Assembly (NCBI GenBank): GCA_041653995.1
Contig: JBAZEK010000001.1
Location: 558,001 to 622,000, forward strand
DNA: 64,000 nucleotides
Origin: Dehalococcoidia bacterium
GTDB taxonomy: Bacteria; Chloroflexota; Dehalococcoidia; GIF9; UBA5629
Direction: 5' to 3'
Below are positions 8,236-15,619 of this stretch, piece after piece (the stretch's first letter is position 1; every line of letters starts with the position of its first letter). A model generated the notes under the pieces. The model saw only the letters and a list, made by a program, of their open reading frames with translations, was not told the origin of the DNA and ran no database searches. Made by a program: the position numbers and the translations under genes.

Positions 8236-10011
8236 TCATGGAACAATAGACTGCGGCGCCTCGATAATCCTGGCGCGCAGGTACTCGCCCAGTGTCTTGG
8301 CCTGGGGGTCGCTTCTCAACGAAGCGGCTACACCCTCGCCCAGGACGCCCCTGATGTAGAAGTTGACTGCGAGAAGATTGGGAAACTCGTAACGTTCTAT
8401 CTCATATTCGCTCATATCCCTGAGCAGCTCTTTCAGTTTTTTAACGGTGAGGAAATCCCTGAGAAAGGCATATGCTTCAGGCGTTTTTCCCCAGACACCG
8501 AGATTTGCATTGCCGCCCTTGTCCCCAGAACGGGTCGCATAGATACGGCCGAAGGGTATCTTCACCTTCTTACCCGTCGGCACAGGCGCTACCACTTCTT
8601 TCTGCACTGGAAGAGGCTTCGCCGCAGCGCCGGACGGAGTAAAACCGACAGAAAATTCGTCGCCGTTGATCATAATTTTCTGGGTGACCTGGCTCTGTGG
8701 AATGAGCGCCGGCCAGTGGATAATCGCCATAGTCCCTTTGGCAGGGGGGGCCGTTAAGGTGAAGCCCGGGACGTTTGCCAGCGCGAGCGCGATGACTGCC
8801 GAAGAAAACCGGTCGACCTTCTTCTGGTCGCGGTCCATGACGGATATCCGCAGATAGGCAAAGGCCTCTTCATTTATCTCGGGATTGTCCCTGTTAGACC
8901 GGGCGAGCTGCACATCTTCGAGGGCGTACTGCCCTCTGCCACCCAGGCTGTCGAAGACTGCATCCTCGACTATTTTGGCTTTCTTTTCGATGTCCAGACC
9001 GGTCAGTACAACGGTCGTGGAATTCCTGTACCCGCCCAGGCAATTGATGCACACCTTGGTGGTGTCCGGGGGCGGCGAGCCCAGCACATCGGATATGCGG
9101 ACGCGGTCGGGCCCCTGCTGGGACATCTTGATGGTATCGAAGCGGGCCGAAACATCGGGAGTTAAATAGCTGGGGTCCTTGACCTCATACAGGAGCTGCG
9201 CCTTCACGGTGTCAACGGAAACGAGACCTCCCGTGCCCGGGTGCTTGGTGATGATCGAAGAACCGTCATCAAATATCTCGGCTATGGGATAACCCACCTT
9301 GAGGAATGACGGCACCTCGTCGAAGAAGGAATAGTTCCCGCCCGTGGCCTGGGCCGCGCACTCAACGATGTGCCCTGCCACCGCTGAGCCGGCGAGCTTG
9401 TCCCAGTCATCGCGCTTCCACCCGAACCACCAGGCCGCAGGACCCATAACCAGCGAAGCGTCGGCGACGCGGCCGCTGACCACGATATCGGCGCCTCTTT
9501 CAAGGGCCTCGGCGATACCCCAGCCTCCGAGATAGGCATTCGCGGTGATGGGGACCAGGCCCCCGTCTTTGAGTGAGATACCTTTATCAAGGTGAACGAG
9601 GGACTCACCTGCCTGCTGGAGTTCACCGATCCGCGCCATCAGATCATCACCCTCGATACAAGCGATCTTAGGATGGAGGCCCAGCTTCTCCGCTATCTTG
9701 CGGAGCTCCACTGCCAGCCCGCGGGGATTCAATCCGCCGGCGTTCGACACGACCTTGATCTTTTTATCCAGGCATTCTCCCATAATCTCTTCCATCTGTT
9801 TGAGGAAGGTGGGAGTATATCCAGCCTCGGGGTTCTTCATTTTCAGACGGAAGAGCAGAGCCATGGTCAGCTCCGCCAGGTAATCGCCTGTAAGGACATC
9901 GATGGGCCCCCCGCGCACCATCTCCGCTGCGGCGGACAGCCGGTCACCGAAAAAACCGCTGCAGTTGGCAATAATGATCCTGTCCTTACCCTTTCTATTT
10001 TCAGAGCTCAT
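8236..10011 (-). CDS. AtuA-like protein (DUF1446 with C-terminal ferredoxin-fold domain)
   Basis: A 591-residue protein of the AtuA/DUF1446 family. The N-terminal 440 residues carry family landmarks (SGFFGDRLSAAAEMV, DVLTGDYLAELTMALL, KVVSNAGGLNPRGLA, DIVVSGRVADASLV). The last 110 residues form the separate AtuA-type domain (RIYATRSGDKGGNANLGVW, then ALNFYIRG-like NLLAVNFYIRGVL). AtuA is required for acyclic terpene (citronellol/geraniol) use in Pseudomonas, but its reaction is not established. Its presence beside a methylcrotonyl/geranyl-type carboxylase and a crotonase matches the Atu gene order in principle. ATG with GAAGGAGA. I judge the family firm and the substrate uncertain. Confidence 0.9.
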   Translation of the reverse strand: MSSENRKGKDRIIIANCSGFFGDRLSAAAEMVRGGPIDVLTGDYLAELTMALLFRLKMKNPEAGYTPTFLKQMEEIMGECLDKKIKVVSNAGGLNPRGLAVELRKIAEKLGLHPKIACIEGDDLMARIGELQQAGESLVHLDKGISLKDGGLVPITANAYLGGWGIAEALERGADIVVSGRVADASLVMGPAAWWFGWKRDDWDKLAGSAVAGHIVECAAQATGGNYSFFDEVPSFLKVGYPIAEIFDDGSSIITKHPGTGGLVSVDTVKAQLLYEVKDPSYLTPDVSARFDTIKMSQQGPDRVRISDVLGSPPPDTTKVCINCLGGYRNSTTVVLTGLDIEKKAKIVEDAVFDSLGGRGQYALEDVQLARSNRDNPEINEEAFAYLRISVMDRDQKKVDRFSSAVIALALANVPGFTLTAPPAKGTMAIIHWPALIPQSQVTQKIMINGDEFSVGFTPSGAAAKPLPVQKEVVAPVPTGKKVKIPFGRIYATRSGDKGGNANLGVWGKTPEAYAFLRDFLTVKKLKELLRDMSEYEIERYEFPNLLAVNFYIRGVLGEGVAASLRSDPQAKTLGEYLRARIIEAPQSIVP

Positions 10012-10062
10012 GGCAGTTCTCCTTCCTTCACGTGTATATATTTGTTATAGGTGGGATTAACA

Positions 10063-10833
10063 CTATTTTCCCGTGAATTTGGGCGGACGCTTCTCGATAA
10101 AGGCGGTAATCCCCTCTTTGGCGTCCTCCGTGCCGGCGATGTCCTTGATCCTCTCCGCCAGATATTGCAGAGCCTCCTTCAACGGCATATTGGCTGCGGC
10201 GTAGAAAGCCTGTTTTCCCATCTTCATGCCGATAGGGCTCTTGGATGTGAGGATCTCGAGCACTTTTTTTACCTCCGCATCCAGTTCCGCCGCGGGGACC
10301 ACCCTGGTGATCAGCCCCATGGCCAGCGCCTCCTGCGCGGTCATCCTTTCTCCCAACAATATCATCTCCATGGCCTTTTTCTGAAGCACGTTGCGGAAGA
10401 TGAGAGCGCCGATCATCATGGGCCACAGGCCGACGTTCACCTCCGGTGTGCCGAATTTGGAATCGTCGCTGGCGATGACGATATCGCAGGCCAGCATGAA
10501 TCCCATGCCGCCCGCCAGGCAGAATCCCTTGATGCGGGCAACGGTAGGCTTGGGGAAGCTGACGATGCGGTTGAGCAGGTCCGCATAGCTGGCGAAAATA
10601 TCCAATCCGCCCGTATTGACTCCGGCGCTGAGCTGCGCCCCGGTGCAGAAGGCCTTATCGCCCGCGCCGGTGACCAGCAGCGCATGAACATTAATGTCCT
10701 TTTCCGCTTCATCCAGATATTGATGAAACAGAGCCAGGGCTTCCGGCGTGATAGCGTTTCTCTGCTGCTCCCTGTTGATAGTGATATATCCCACGCCGTC
10801 TTCGACACGATAAAGCAGATGTTTGTCGTCCAT
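10063..10833 (-). CDS. Crotonase-family enoyl-CoA hydratase/isomerase (single catalytic Glu)
   Basis: A 256-residue crotonase. The oxyanion-hole segments are clear: GDKAFCTGAQLSAG (about 58-71) and KGFCLAGGMGFMLACDIVIA (about 102-121). Classical hydratases use two glutamates; here the first is Gly111 (GGMGF in place of GGGxEL) and the second is kept as Glu131 in FGTPEVNVGLWPMM. Single-Glu crotonases include isomerases, some hydratases and hydrolases, so hydration of a methylglutaconyl- or isohexenylglutaconyl-type CoA, as expected from the carboxylase context, is plausible but not proven. ATG with AAGGAGG. Lies between the biotin carrier gene and the AtuA-like gene. Confidence 0.88.
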   Translation of the reverse strand: MDDKHLLYRVEDGVGYITINREQQRNAITPEALALFHQYLDEAEKDINVHALLVTGAGDKAFCTGAQLSAGVNTGGLDIFASYADLLNRIVSFPKPTVARIKGFCLAGGMGFMLACDIVIASDDSKFGTPEVNVGLWPMMIGALIFRNVLQKKAMEMILLGERMTAQEALAMGLITRVVPAAELDAEVKKVLEILTSKSPIGMKMGKQAFYAAANMPLKEALQYLAERIKDIAGTEDAKEGITAFIEKRPPKFTGK

Positions 10834-10881
10834 TTATTCCCTCCTTGTATAATGAAACTGTGATTACGTGCAGGGCTGTGA

Positions 10882-11406
10882 TTATTCCCGTGGTAAGGCC
10901 GCTGCGTCCCTATCTATATCAATCAGAATCTGGCCGGGCATCACCTTGTCTCCCTCGGCCACATTGATCTTTTTCACCCTCCCGTCAGCCGGAGCAACCA
11001 GTGTTGACTCCATTTTCATCGAAGATACGACGATCACACTGTCGCCCTTTTTCACCTCATCCCCCTCTGAGACAAGTATTCTGACCACCACGGCGGGCAT
11101 GGGCGGAGTGACCTCCTGCGGCATGACCTGGTCCCTCTTCTTTCCCCTGGAACGGTTTTCGACGGCATCGGCGTCAGCGATGTAATAGGGTGTACCCCTG
11201 ATCACCACCATCTTTGAATTCCCGTCTCCTGCAATGAACACATTCAGCGGACGGCCGTCTATGGTAAGATGCTGGTGGTATTCGGAGACCATAGTGTACT
11301 CGATTTCGAACGTGCGGCCGGCATGGGAAAGGACCATACTGCCATCCTTCTTTTTTTCGGCCTGCAGTGCGATGACTTCCTCGTCAATTTTAAGCCTGTA
11401 GTCCAT
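10882..11406 (-). CDS. Biotin carboxyl carrier subunit of an acyl-CoA carboxylase
   Basis: A 174-residue protein whose last 75 residues are a biotinyl/lipoyl domain with the biotinylation motif SSMKMES (Lys131) and the flanking GDxV and GDKVMPGQILIDI turns. The first 90 residues match the small beta-rich linker found between biotin carboxylase and BCCP domains in propionyl/methylcrotonyl-CoA carboxylase alpha chains, so here the alpha chain is split into two genes. Neighbours are the biotin carboxylase (upstream) and the crotonase (downstream). The start ATG has no clear ribosome site: the upstream 60 bases are a hexamer repeat, leaving only GAG-rich sequence. Confidence 0.9.
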   Translation of the reverse strand: MDYRLKIDEEVIALQAEKKKDGSMVLSHAGRTFEIEYTMVSEYHQHLTIDGRPLNVFIAGDGNSKMVVIRGTPYYIADADAVENRSRGKKRDQVMPQEVTPPMPAVVVRILVSEGDEVKKGDSVIVVSSMKMESTLVAPADGRVKKINVAEGDKVMPGQILIDIDRDAAALPRE

Positions 11407-11411
11407 CTCTA

Positions 11412-11465
11412 AATCTCAATCTCAATCTTAATCTCAGTCTTAATCTGAATCTTAATCTCAATCTG
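11412..11465. repeat. Hexanucleotide tandem repeat (AATCTN)9 in an operon gap
   Basis: Nine consecutive six-base units of the pattern AATCT(C/T/G), one with AGTCTT, fill almost the entire 64-bp gap between the biotin carboxylase stop and the biotin carrier ATG; a degenerate tenth unit AATATT follows. On the coding strand it reads as GAGATT/AAGATT repeats that run up to the start codon and replace a normal ribosome site. Unit number could vary by slippage and change the distance between the genes in six-base steps. Confidence 0.9.
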
Positions 11466-11470
11466 AATAT

Positions 11471-12958
11471 TCACCGCCCCCATGCCCCCAGCGTCTGCCA
11501 GGGCGACAGTTCGGTGCTTTCCATTCCCACCGCAGGTTTAGGCTTTACGGTACGGGTCAGCTCGTCGATGATGAATGCAGCGCAGGCGGCATCGGCCTCG
11601 CGGCGGTCGGGCTTCCACCCGCAGAAATAGGTATCGATAAAATCGGTGTATGTATCCCCTTTGGCGAAGGCTTCGGACTTAAGCACATCGATGAGGAAAG
11701 GCACGGGAGTCTTCACTCCCAGGATGACGTAGTTTTCCAATGCCTGTATCATGCGCTTAATAGCCTGGCCCCTGTCTTCGGCATAGACGATTAATTTGGA
11801 CAGGATCGGGTCGTACTCCACCGGCACCTGAAATCCCGAGTAAATGCCGCAGTCGTTGCGTATGCCGGGCCCCGACGGCTCCTCCATGCAGATGATCCTG
11901 CCGGGGGATGGATAGAATCCCTTCTCAGGATCCTCCGCATAGATGCGGCATTCGATGGAATGTCCCCGGCTGCGCACGTCTTTCTGTGTGATGGGCAAAG
12001 GATTGCCGTCGGCCACTTCAAGCTGGATACGCACGATGTCCAGGCTCGTGATCATTTCGGTGACGGGATGTTCCACCTGAAGGCGTGTGTTGACCTCCAG
12101 GAAATAGAAATTTCCCTGCTGGTCAACCAGAAATTCGACCGTTCCGGCGTTTACGTATCCTGAAGCCTTTGCCACGGTTACGGCGGCTTTACCCATACGC
12201 TCCCTCAGTTCGGGCGTCATGATCGTCGAAGGCGTCTCTTCGATGATCTTCTGATGGCGCCTCTGGATTGAGCATTCACGTTCGAAGAGGTGGATAACGT
12301 TGCCCCGGCTGTCGGCGATGATCTGGAACTCCACATGCCTTGGCCGGGAAAGGTACTTCTCCAGGTAGATGGAGCCGTCCCCGAAGGCTCTCTTTGCCTC
12401 GCTGGTCGCTGAAGCGCATGCCTCCTGAAAATCTTTGGGCGATGTTACTACTCGCATCCCCTTGCCGCCGCCCCCGGCAGCCGCTTTGATAAGCACGGGA
12501 TAACCGATCTTCTCAGCATCGCCGGCGAGTACACGGGTGTCCGATTCAGGCTTGTTCATGCCGGGTATGACGGGGACGCCGCTCCCCATGACGGTGCGTC
12601 GTGCAACCGTTTTATCCCCCAGTTCACGTATGACTTTGGAGGGAGGGCCGATGAAGACTATGCCCTCACTTTCGCAACGCTCGGCGAAGAGAGGGTTTTC
12701 AGCCAGAAAGCCGTAGCCGGGATGGATAGCCTCGGCCCCGGTCTGTCTGGCTGCGGAGATGACCTTATCTATATTCAAATAGCTTTCCGAGGGGTCCGAA
12801 CCACCCAGGAAAACGGCTTGATCGGCCTTTAAAACATGAATAGCCTTTCGGTCCGCCTCCGAATACACCGCCACCGTGGCTATACCCATCTCATGGCAGG
12901 TGTACATGACGCGGCGGGCGATCTCGCCGCGGTTTGCCACCAGAACTTTTCGGAAAAT
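11471..12958 (-). CDS. Biotin carboxylase subunit of an acyl-CoA carboxylase; probable ATT start
   Basis: A biotin carboxylase of the ATP-grasp type: N-terminal FRKVLVANRGEIARR, GGGGKGMRVV glycine loop near 165, EMNTRLQVEHPVTE-like metal site (VNTRLQVEHPVTEM), and a carboxylase C-terminal domain. It charges biotin on the neighbouring carrier protein with bicarbonate and ATP. The family start is M(F/I)RKVLVANRGE. Here the matching codon is ATT at 12958, and GGGAGG lies nine bases upstream (12968-12973). The only in-frame ATG codons (13006 and beyond) fall inside the preceding gene without a ribosome site and would add 16 or more non-family residues. I therefore give the ATT start (495 residues), with the ATG at 13006 as the alternative. 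Confidence 0.85.
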   Translation of the reverse strand: MFRKVLVANRGEIARRVMYTCHEMGIATVAVYSEADRKAIHVLKADQAVFLGGSDPSESYLNIDKVISAARQTGAEAIHPGYGFLAENPLFAERCESEGIVFIGPPSKVIRELGDKTVARRTVMGSGVPVIPGMNKPESDTRVLAGDAEKIGYPVLIKAAAGGGGKGMRVVTSPKDFQEACASATSEAKRAFGDGSIYLEKYLSRPRHVEFQIIADSRGNVIHLFERECSIQRRHQKIIEETPSTIMTPELRERMGKAAVTVAKASGYVNAGTVEFLVDQQGNFYFLEVNTRLQVEHPVTEMITSLDIVRIQLEVADGNPLPITQKDVRSRGHSIECRIYAEDPEKGFYPSPGRIICMEEPSGPGIRNDCGIYSGFQVPVEYDPILSKLIVYAEDRGQAIKRMIQALENYVILGVKTPVPFLIDVLKSEAFAKGDTYTDFIDTYFCGWKPDRREADAACAAFIIDELTRTVKPKPAVGMESTELSPWQTLGAWGR

Positions 12959-12986
12959 AGCTGAAATCCTCCCTGGAATAAGCTGA

Positions 12987-14603
12987 TCACATACGGAATA
13001 TGCCATATCCGAATACATCATCCGGTATGGGCGCATTTAGAGAGGCCGAGATAGCCAGCCCCAGAACATCCCGCGTATCCACGGGATCGACGATGCCGTC
13101 GTCCCACAGTTGCGAGGTACTGTACAGCGCGTTGCTCTCTTTTTTTGTTGCCTCGATGATAGGTTTGCAGATATCGTCCGCCTCCTCCGGGGTCAGGGGA
13201 GGTTTACCCTCCCTGGCCAGCTGGTCGTTGCGAAGCGTCACCAGCACGCCGGAGGCCTGTTCCCCGCCCATAACTGCAATTTCGGCGTTGGGATACATCC
13301 AGAGGAAACGTGGCTCATAGGCACGTCCGCACATGGCATAATTGCCGGCCCCGAAGGAGGCGCCGACGATGACAGTGAACTTGGGCACTGTGCAGTTGGC
13401 CGTGGCAGTAACCATTTTATGTCCGTTCTTGGCTACACCGGTGCGCTCGTACTCCCTGCCGATCATGAATCCACTGATATTTTGCAGGTAGATCAGGGGG
13501 ATCTTACGCCGGTCGCAGATCTGGATGAACTGCGCCCCTTTGTTGGCGCTGTCGGGGAAAAGCACTCCGTTGTTGCCCAGAATGCCGACCGGGTAGCCGT
13601 GTATGTAGGCCCAGCCGCAGATGAGCGTAGGGCCGTAAAGTTCCTTGAATTCCAGGAACTCGCTACCGTCCACGATGCGGGCGATCAGCTCGCGCACGTC
13701 GTAGGGCAGTTTGAATTCCCTGCTGATGATGCCGTAAATCTCCTTCGGGTCGTAGACGGGCGGTTTGGGCTCATGCATGGGCAGGCGTGTCTTCTCACGG
13801 GCGGGCATGCACTCCATGATGTTGCGCAAGATCTCGATGGCATGGGCGTCATCTTCGGCGAAGTAGTCCGAAACACCGGATTCACGGCAGTGCAGGTCCG
13901 CGCCACCGAGCTGTTCGGCGGTCACCTCCTCGCCTGTGGCAGCCTTGACCAGCGGGGGACCGCCCAGGAAGATGGCCCCTATGCCTTTAACATGAATAAC
14001 CTCGTCCGACATGGCGGGGATATAGGCGCCTCCCGCCGTGCAAAGCCCCATAACCGCCGTGATCTGGGGGACCCCCATCTTTGAGAGCATCGCCTGGTTA
14101 TAGAAGACCCTGCCGCCATCGTCTATGTCGGGGAAAACCTCGGACTGCATCGGCAGGTATCCACCGGCTGAATCGACCAGTGTAATGAGGGGAAGTCGGT
14201 TCTGCATGGCGATGGTCTGCATGCGAATGGCCTTCTTCATGGTCAGGGGATAGGTGGAACCGCCCTTGATAGTCGCGTCATTGCCTGTGATTACAACTTC
14301 CTTGCCGCTGACGATGCCTATACCGGATACCAATCCTCCACCATGTATAATGCCGTCATACATCCCGCGCGCCGTCAGTGGAGCTATCTCGAGAAATGGG
14401 GTGTTTTTGTCAAGCAGGCGCTCCAGCTTCTCGCGCATGGGCATTTTACCCTGCGCAGCCAGTCTATCTCTGGACTTCTGGGAACGGTCGTCCCGAGCCT
14501 TCCTCAACTCCTCCTTGACTTCCGCGACCCGCGCCACCATGGAGTCATAGTTCCGCCGGTACTCATCCGAAGAGGTGTCGATCTTCGTTTCGATCACGTC
14601 CAT
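12987..14603 (-). CDS. Acyl-CoA carboxylase carboxyltransferase subunit (methylcrotonyl/geranyl-CoA type)
   Basis: A 538-residue carboxyltransferase with two crotonase-like halves. The segment FLGGPPLVKAATGEEV followed by LGGADLHCRESGVSDY is characteristic of the beta subunits of methylcrotonyl-CoA and geranyl-CoA carboxylases rather than propionyl-CoA carboxylases. Further landmarks are DSAGGYLPMQSEVFPD, the CTAGGAY oxyanion site, GNNGVLFPDSANKGAQFI and GASFGAGNYAMCGRAY. It transfers carboxyl from biotin to the gamma carbon of an alpha,beta-unsaturated branched acyl-CoA. First gene of the minus-strand island; ATG with GAGG upstream, and behind a good promoter. Assignment to the MCC/GCC branch is by motif only. 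Confidence 0.92.
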   Translation of the reverse strand: MDVIETKIDTSSDEYRRNYDSMVARVAEVKEELRKARDDRSQKSRDRLAAQGKMPMREKLERLLDKNTPFLEIAPLTARGMYDGIIHGGGLVSGIGIVSGKEVVITGNDATIKGGSTYPLTMKKAIRMQTIAMQNRLPLITLVDSAGGYLPMQSEVFPDIDDGGRVFYNQAMLSKMGVPQITAVMGLCTAGGAYIPAMSDEVIHVKGIGAIFLGGPPLVKAATGEEVTAEQLGGADLHCRESGVSDYFAEDDAHAIEILRNIMECMPAREKTRLPMHEPKPPVYDPKEIYGIISREFKLPYDVRELIARIVDGSEFLEFKELYGPTLICGWAYIHGYPVGILGNNGVLFPDSANKGAQFIQICDRRKIPLIYLQNISGFMIGREYERTGVAKNGHKMVTATANCTVPKFTVIVGASFGAGNYAMCGRAYEPRFLWMYPNAEIAVMGGEQASGVLVTLRNDQLAREGKPPLTPEEADDICKPIIEATKKESNALYSTSQLWDDGIVDPVDTRDVLGLAISASLNAPIPDDVFGYGIFRM

Positions 14604-14661
14604 GCCCGTTCAACCTCGCTGTGAAAAGAATCAATCAGATCAATACAGATGAATTGCAACA

Positions 14662-14676
14662 TTGAATCCGATTCAA
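14662..14676. promoter_or_regulatory. 15-bp palindrome at the transcription start of the catabolic island (operator candidate)
   Basis: TTGAATC-C-GATTCAA is a perfect 7-bp inverted repeat with one central base. It begins one base downstream of the -10 box of the promoter at 14678-14706, so a protein bound here would block transcription initiation. The TetR-type regulator at 4612-5271 in the same cluster is the natural candidate (inference). Confidence 0.6.
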
Positions 14677-14677
14677 A

Positions 14678-14706
14678 ATAATAACAGCGTTCATGTTACA
14701 TGTCAA
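14678..14706 (-). promoter_or_regulatory. Sigma70-type promoter of the carboxylase/AtuA island
   Basis: Minus strand TTGACA (14701-14706), exactly 17 nt, then TATTAT (14678-14683). It is 75 bases upstream of the carboxyltransferase ATG and points into the island. Confidence 0.8.
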
Positions 14707-14755
14707 GCACTCTGCTAGTTAGTGAGTAATAAGGATAGGATCATTGATGTTCTGG

Positions 14756-14827
14756 TCGGGGTGAGTGGATTTGAACCACCGACCTCATGGTCCCAAACCA
14801 TGCGCGCTACCACTGCGCTACACCCCG
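14756..14827 (-). tRNA. tRNA-Pro (anticodon TGG)
   Basis: Minus-strand cloverleaf with a 7-bp acceptor stem (CGGGGTG/CACCCCG), D arm, a 5-bp anticodon stem CATGG/CCATG around the loop TTTGGGA (anticodon TGG), and a T arm with GGTTCAAATCC. Discriminator A; CCA is not encoded. Confidence 0.95.
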
Positions 14828-14890
14828 CAGGACAAAAGTATAGATTGGGGAAAATATGGAGTCAAGCAATAGGCCGAACCGGCCGGGCGA

Positions 14891-15619
14891 TTACCGGCAG
14901 TTTGGACAGAGGTCAAAGAATCCGGGCTCGAGCTTCCACTTTTTGCGGATGTATTCCAGTTGGGCTTCGGGCGCCCACTCGATACCGCACTTCTCGCACT
15001 TCTTCAGCTTGAACGCCACCTTCCAGTTGTAGATATGGCGGACACCGTTCTTCTCCTCCATCTTCACCGCGCCGGTGGGGCAAACGTAGTAACAGGAGCC
15101 GCAGCCGATACATGCCTTGGCTTTCTCGAGGAAGGGCGGCTTGGGTTCCTTGGTGACGCCGCGATTGACCAGGCTGATGGCGCTTACGCCCACCACCTGC
15201 TCGCAGGCCCGGACGCACAGACCGCAGACGATGCAGTCGTGCTTCTCCCAGTATTCCTCGCGGAAAGAGGGTTTATCCAGCCCGTATTCGGCAGCCAGCT
15301 CTTTGATTACCTTGTTCTCGCTGCATCTGGCCAGCAGCAGGTCCAGCAGCATCTTGCGGTTGCGCACGATGCGAGGTGAATCGGTCTGAACCTGTAGTCC
15401 CTCCTCCACCGGATAGAGGCATGATGTCACGATACGCGTCCTGTTGCCGCGCGTGACCTCAACGATGCACAACCTGCACGCACCGAAGGGCTCGATGGCC
15501 TCGTGATCGCACAGCGTGGGTATCCTGATACCGTGATCGCGGGCAACCTTCAGCACCATGCTGCCCTTTTCGGCAGTATACTTATTGCCGTTGATGGTCA
15601 GGTTTACCAGCTCACTCAA
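14891..15619 (-). CDS. HoxU/NuoG-N-terminal-like iron-sulfur subunit with a C-terminal zinc ribbon
   Basis: A 242-residue electron-transfer protein. Residues 1-80 are a plant-type [2Fe-2S] domain (Cys37, 48, 51, 67). Residues 125-185 hold two [4Fe-4S] sites (C129xxC132xxC135xxxC139 and C170xxC173xxC176xxxC180). There is neither a hydrogenase H-cluster domain nor a molybdopterin-like domain as in NuoG; instead the tail has C208xxC211 and C238xxC241, a probable zinc ribbon. It is the third subunit of a nuoE/nuoF-type diaphorase and probably relays electrons between ferredoxin and the FMN site. Its start is a TTG inside the end of nuoF (8-base overlap), indicating translational coupling. Last gene of the por-nuo run. 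Confidence 0.88.
   Translation of the reverse strand: MSELVNLTINGNKYTAEKGSMVLKVARDHGIRIPTLCDHEAIEPFGACRLCIVEVTRGNRTRIVTSCLYPVEEGLQVQTDSPRIVRNRKMLLDLLLARCSENKVIKELAAEYGLDKPSFREEYWEKHDCIVCGLCVRACEQVVGVSAISLVNRGVTKEPKPPFLEKAKACIGCGSCYYVCPTGAVKMEEKNGVRHIYNWKVAFKLKKCEKCGIEWAPEAQLEYIRKKWKLEPGFFDLCPNCR

Noticed and set aside
11412..11465. CRISPR-type array
   Set aside because: Units are six bases long and contiguous, without spacers; no other direct-repeat array was seen in the window.
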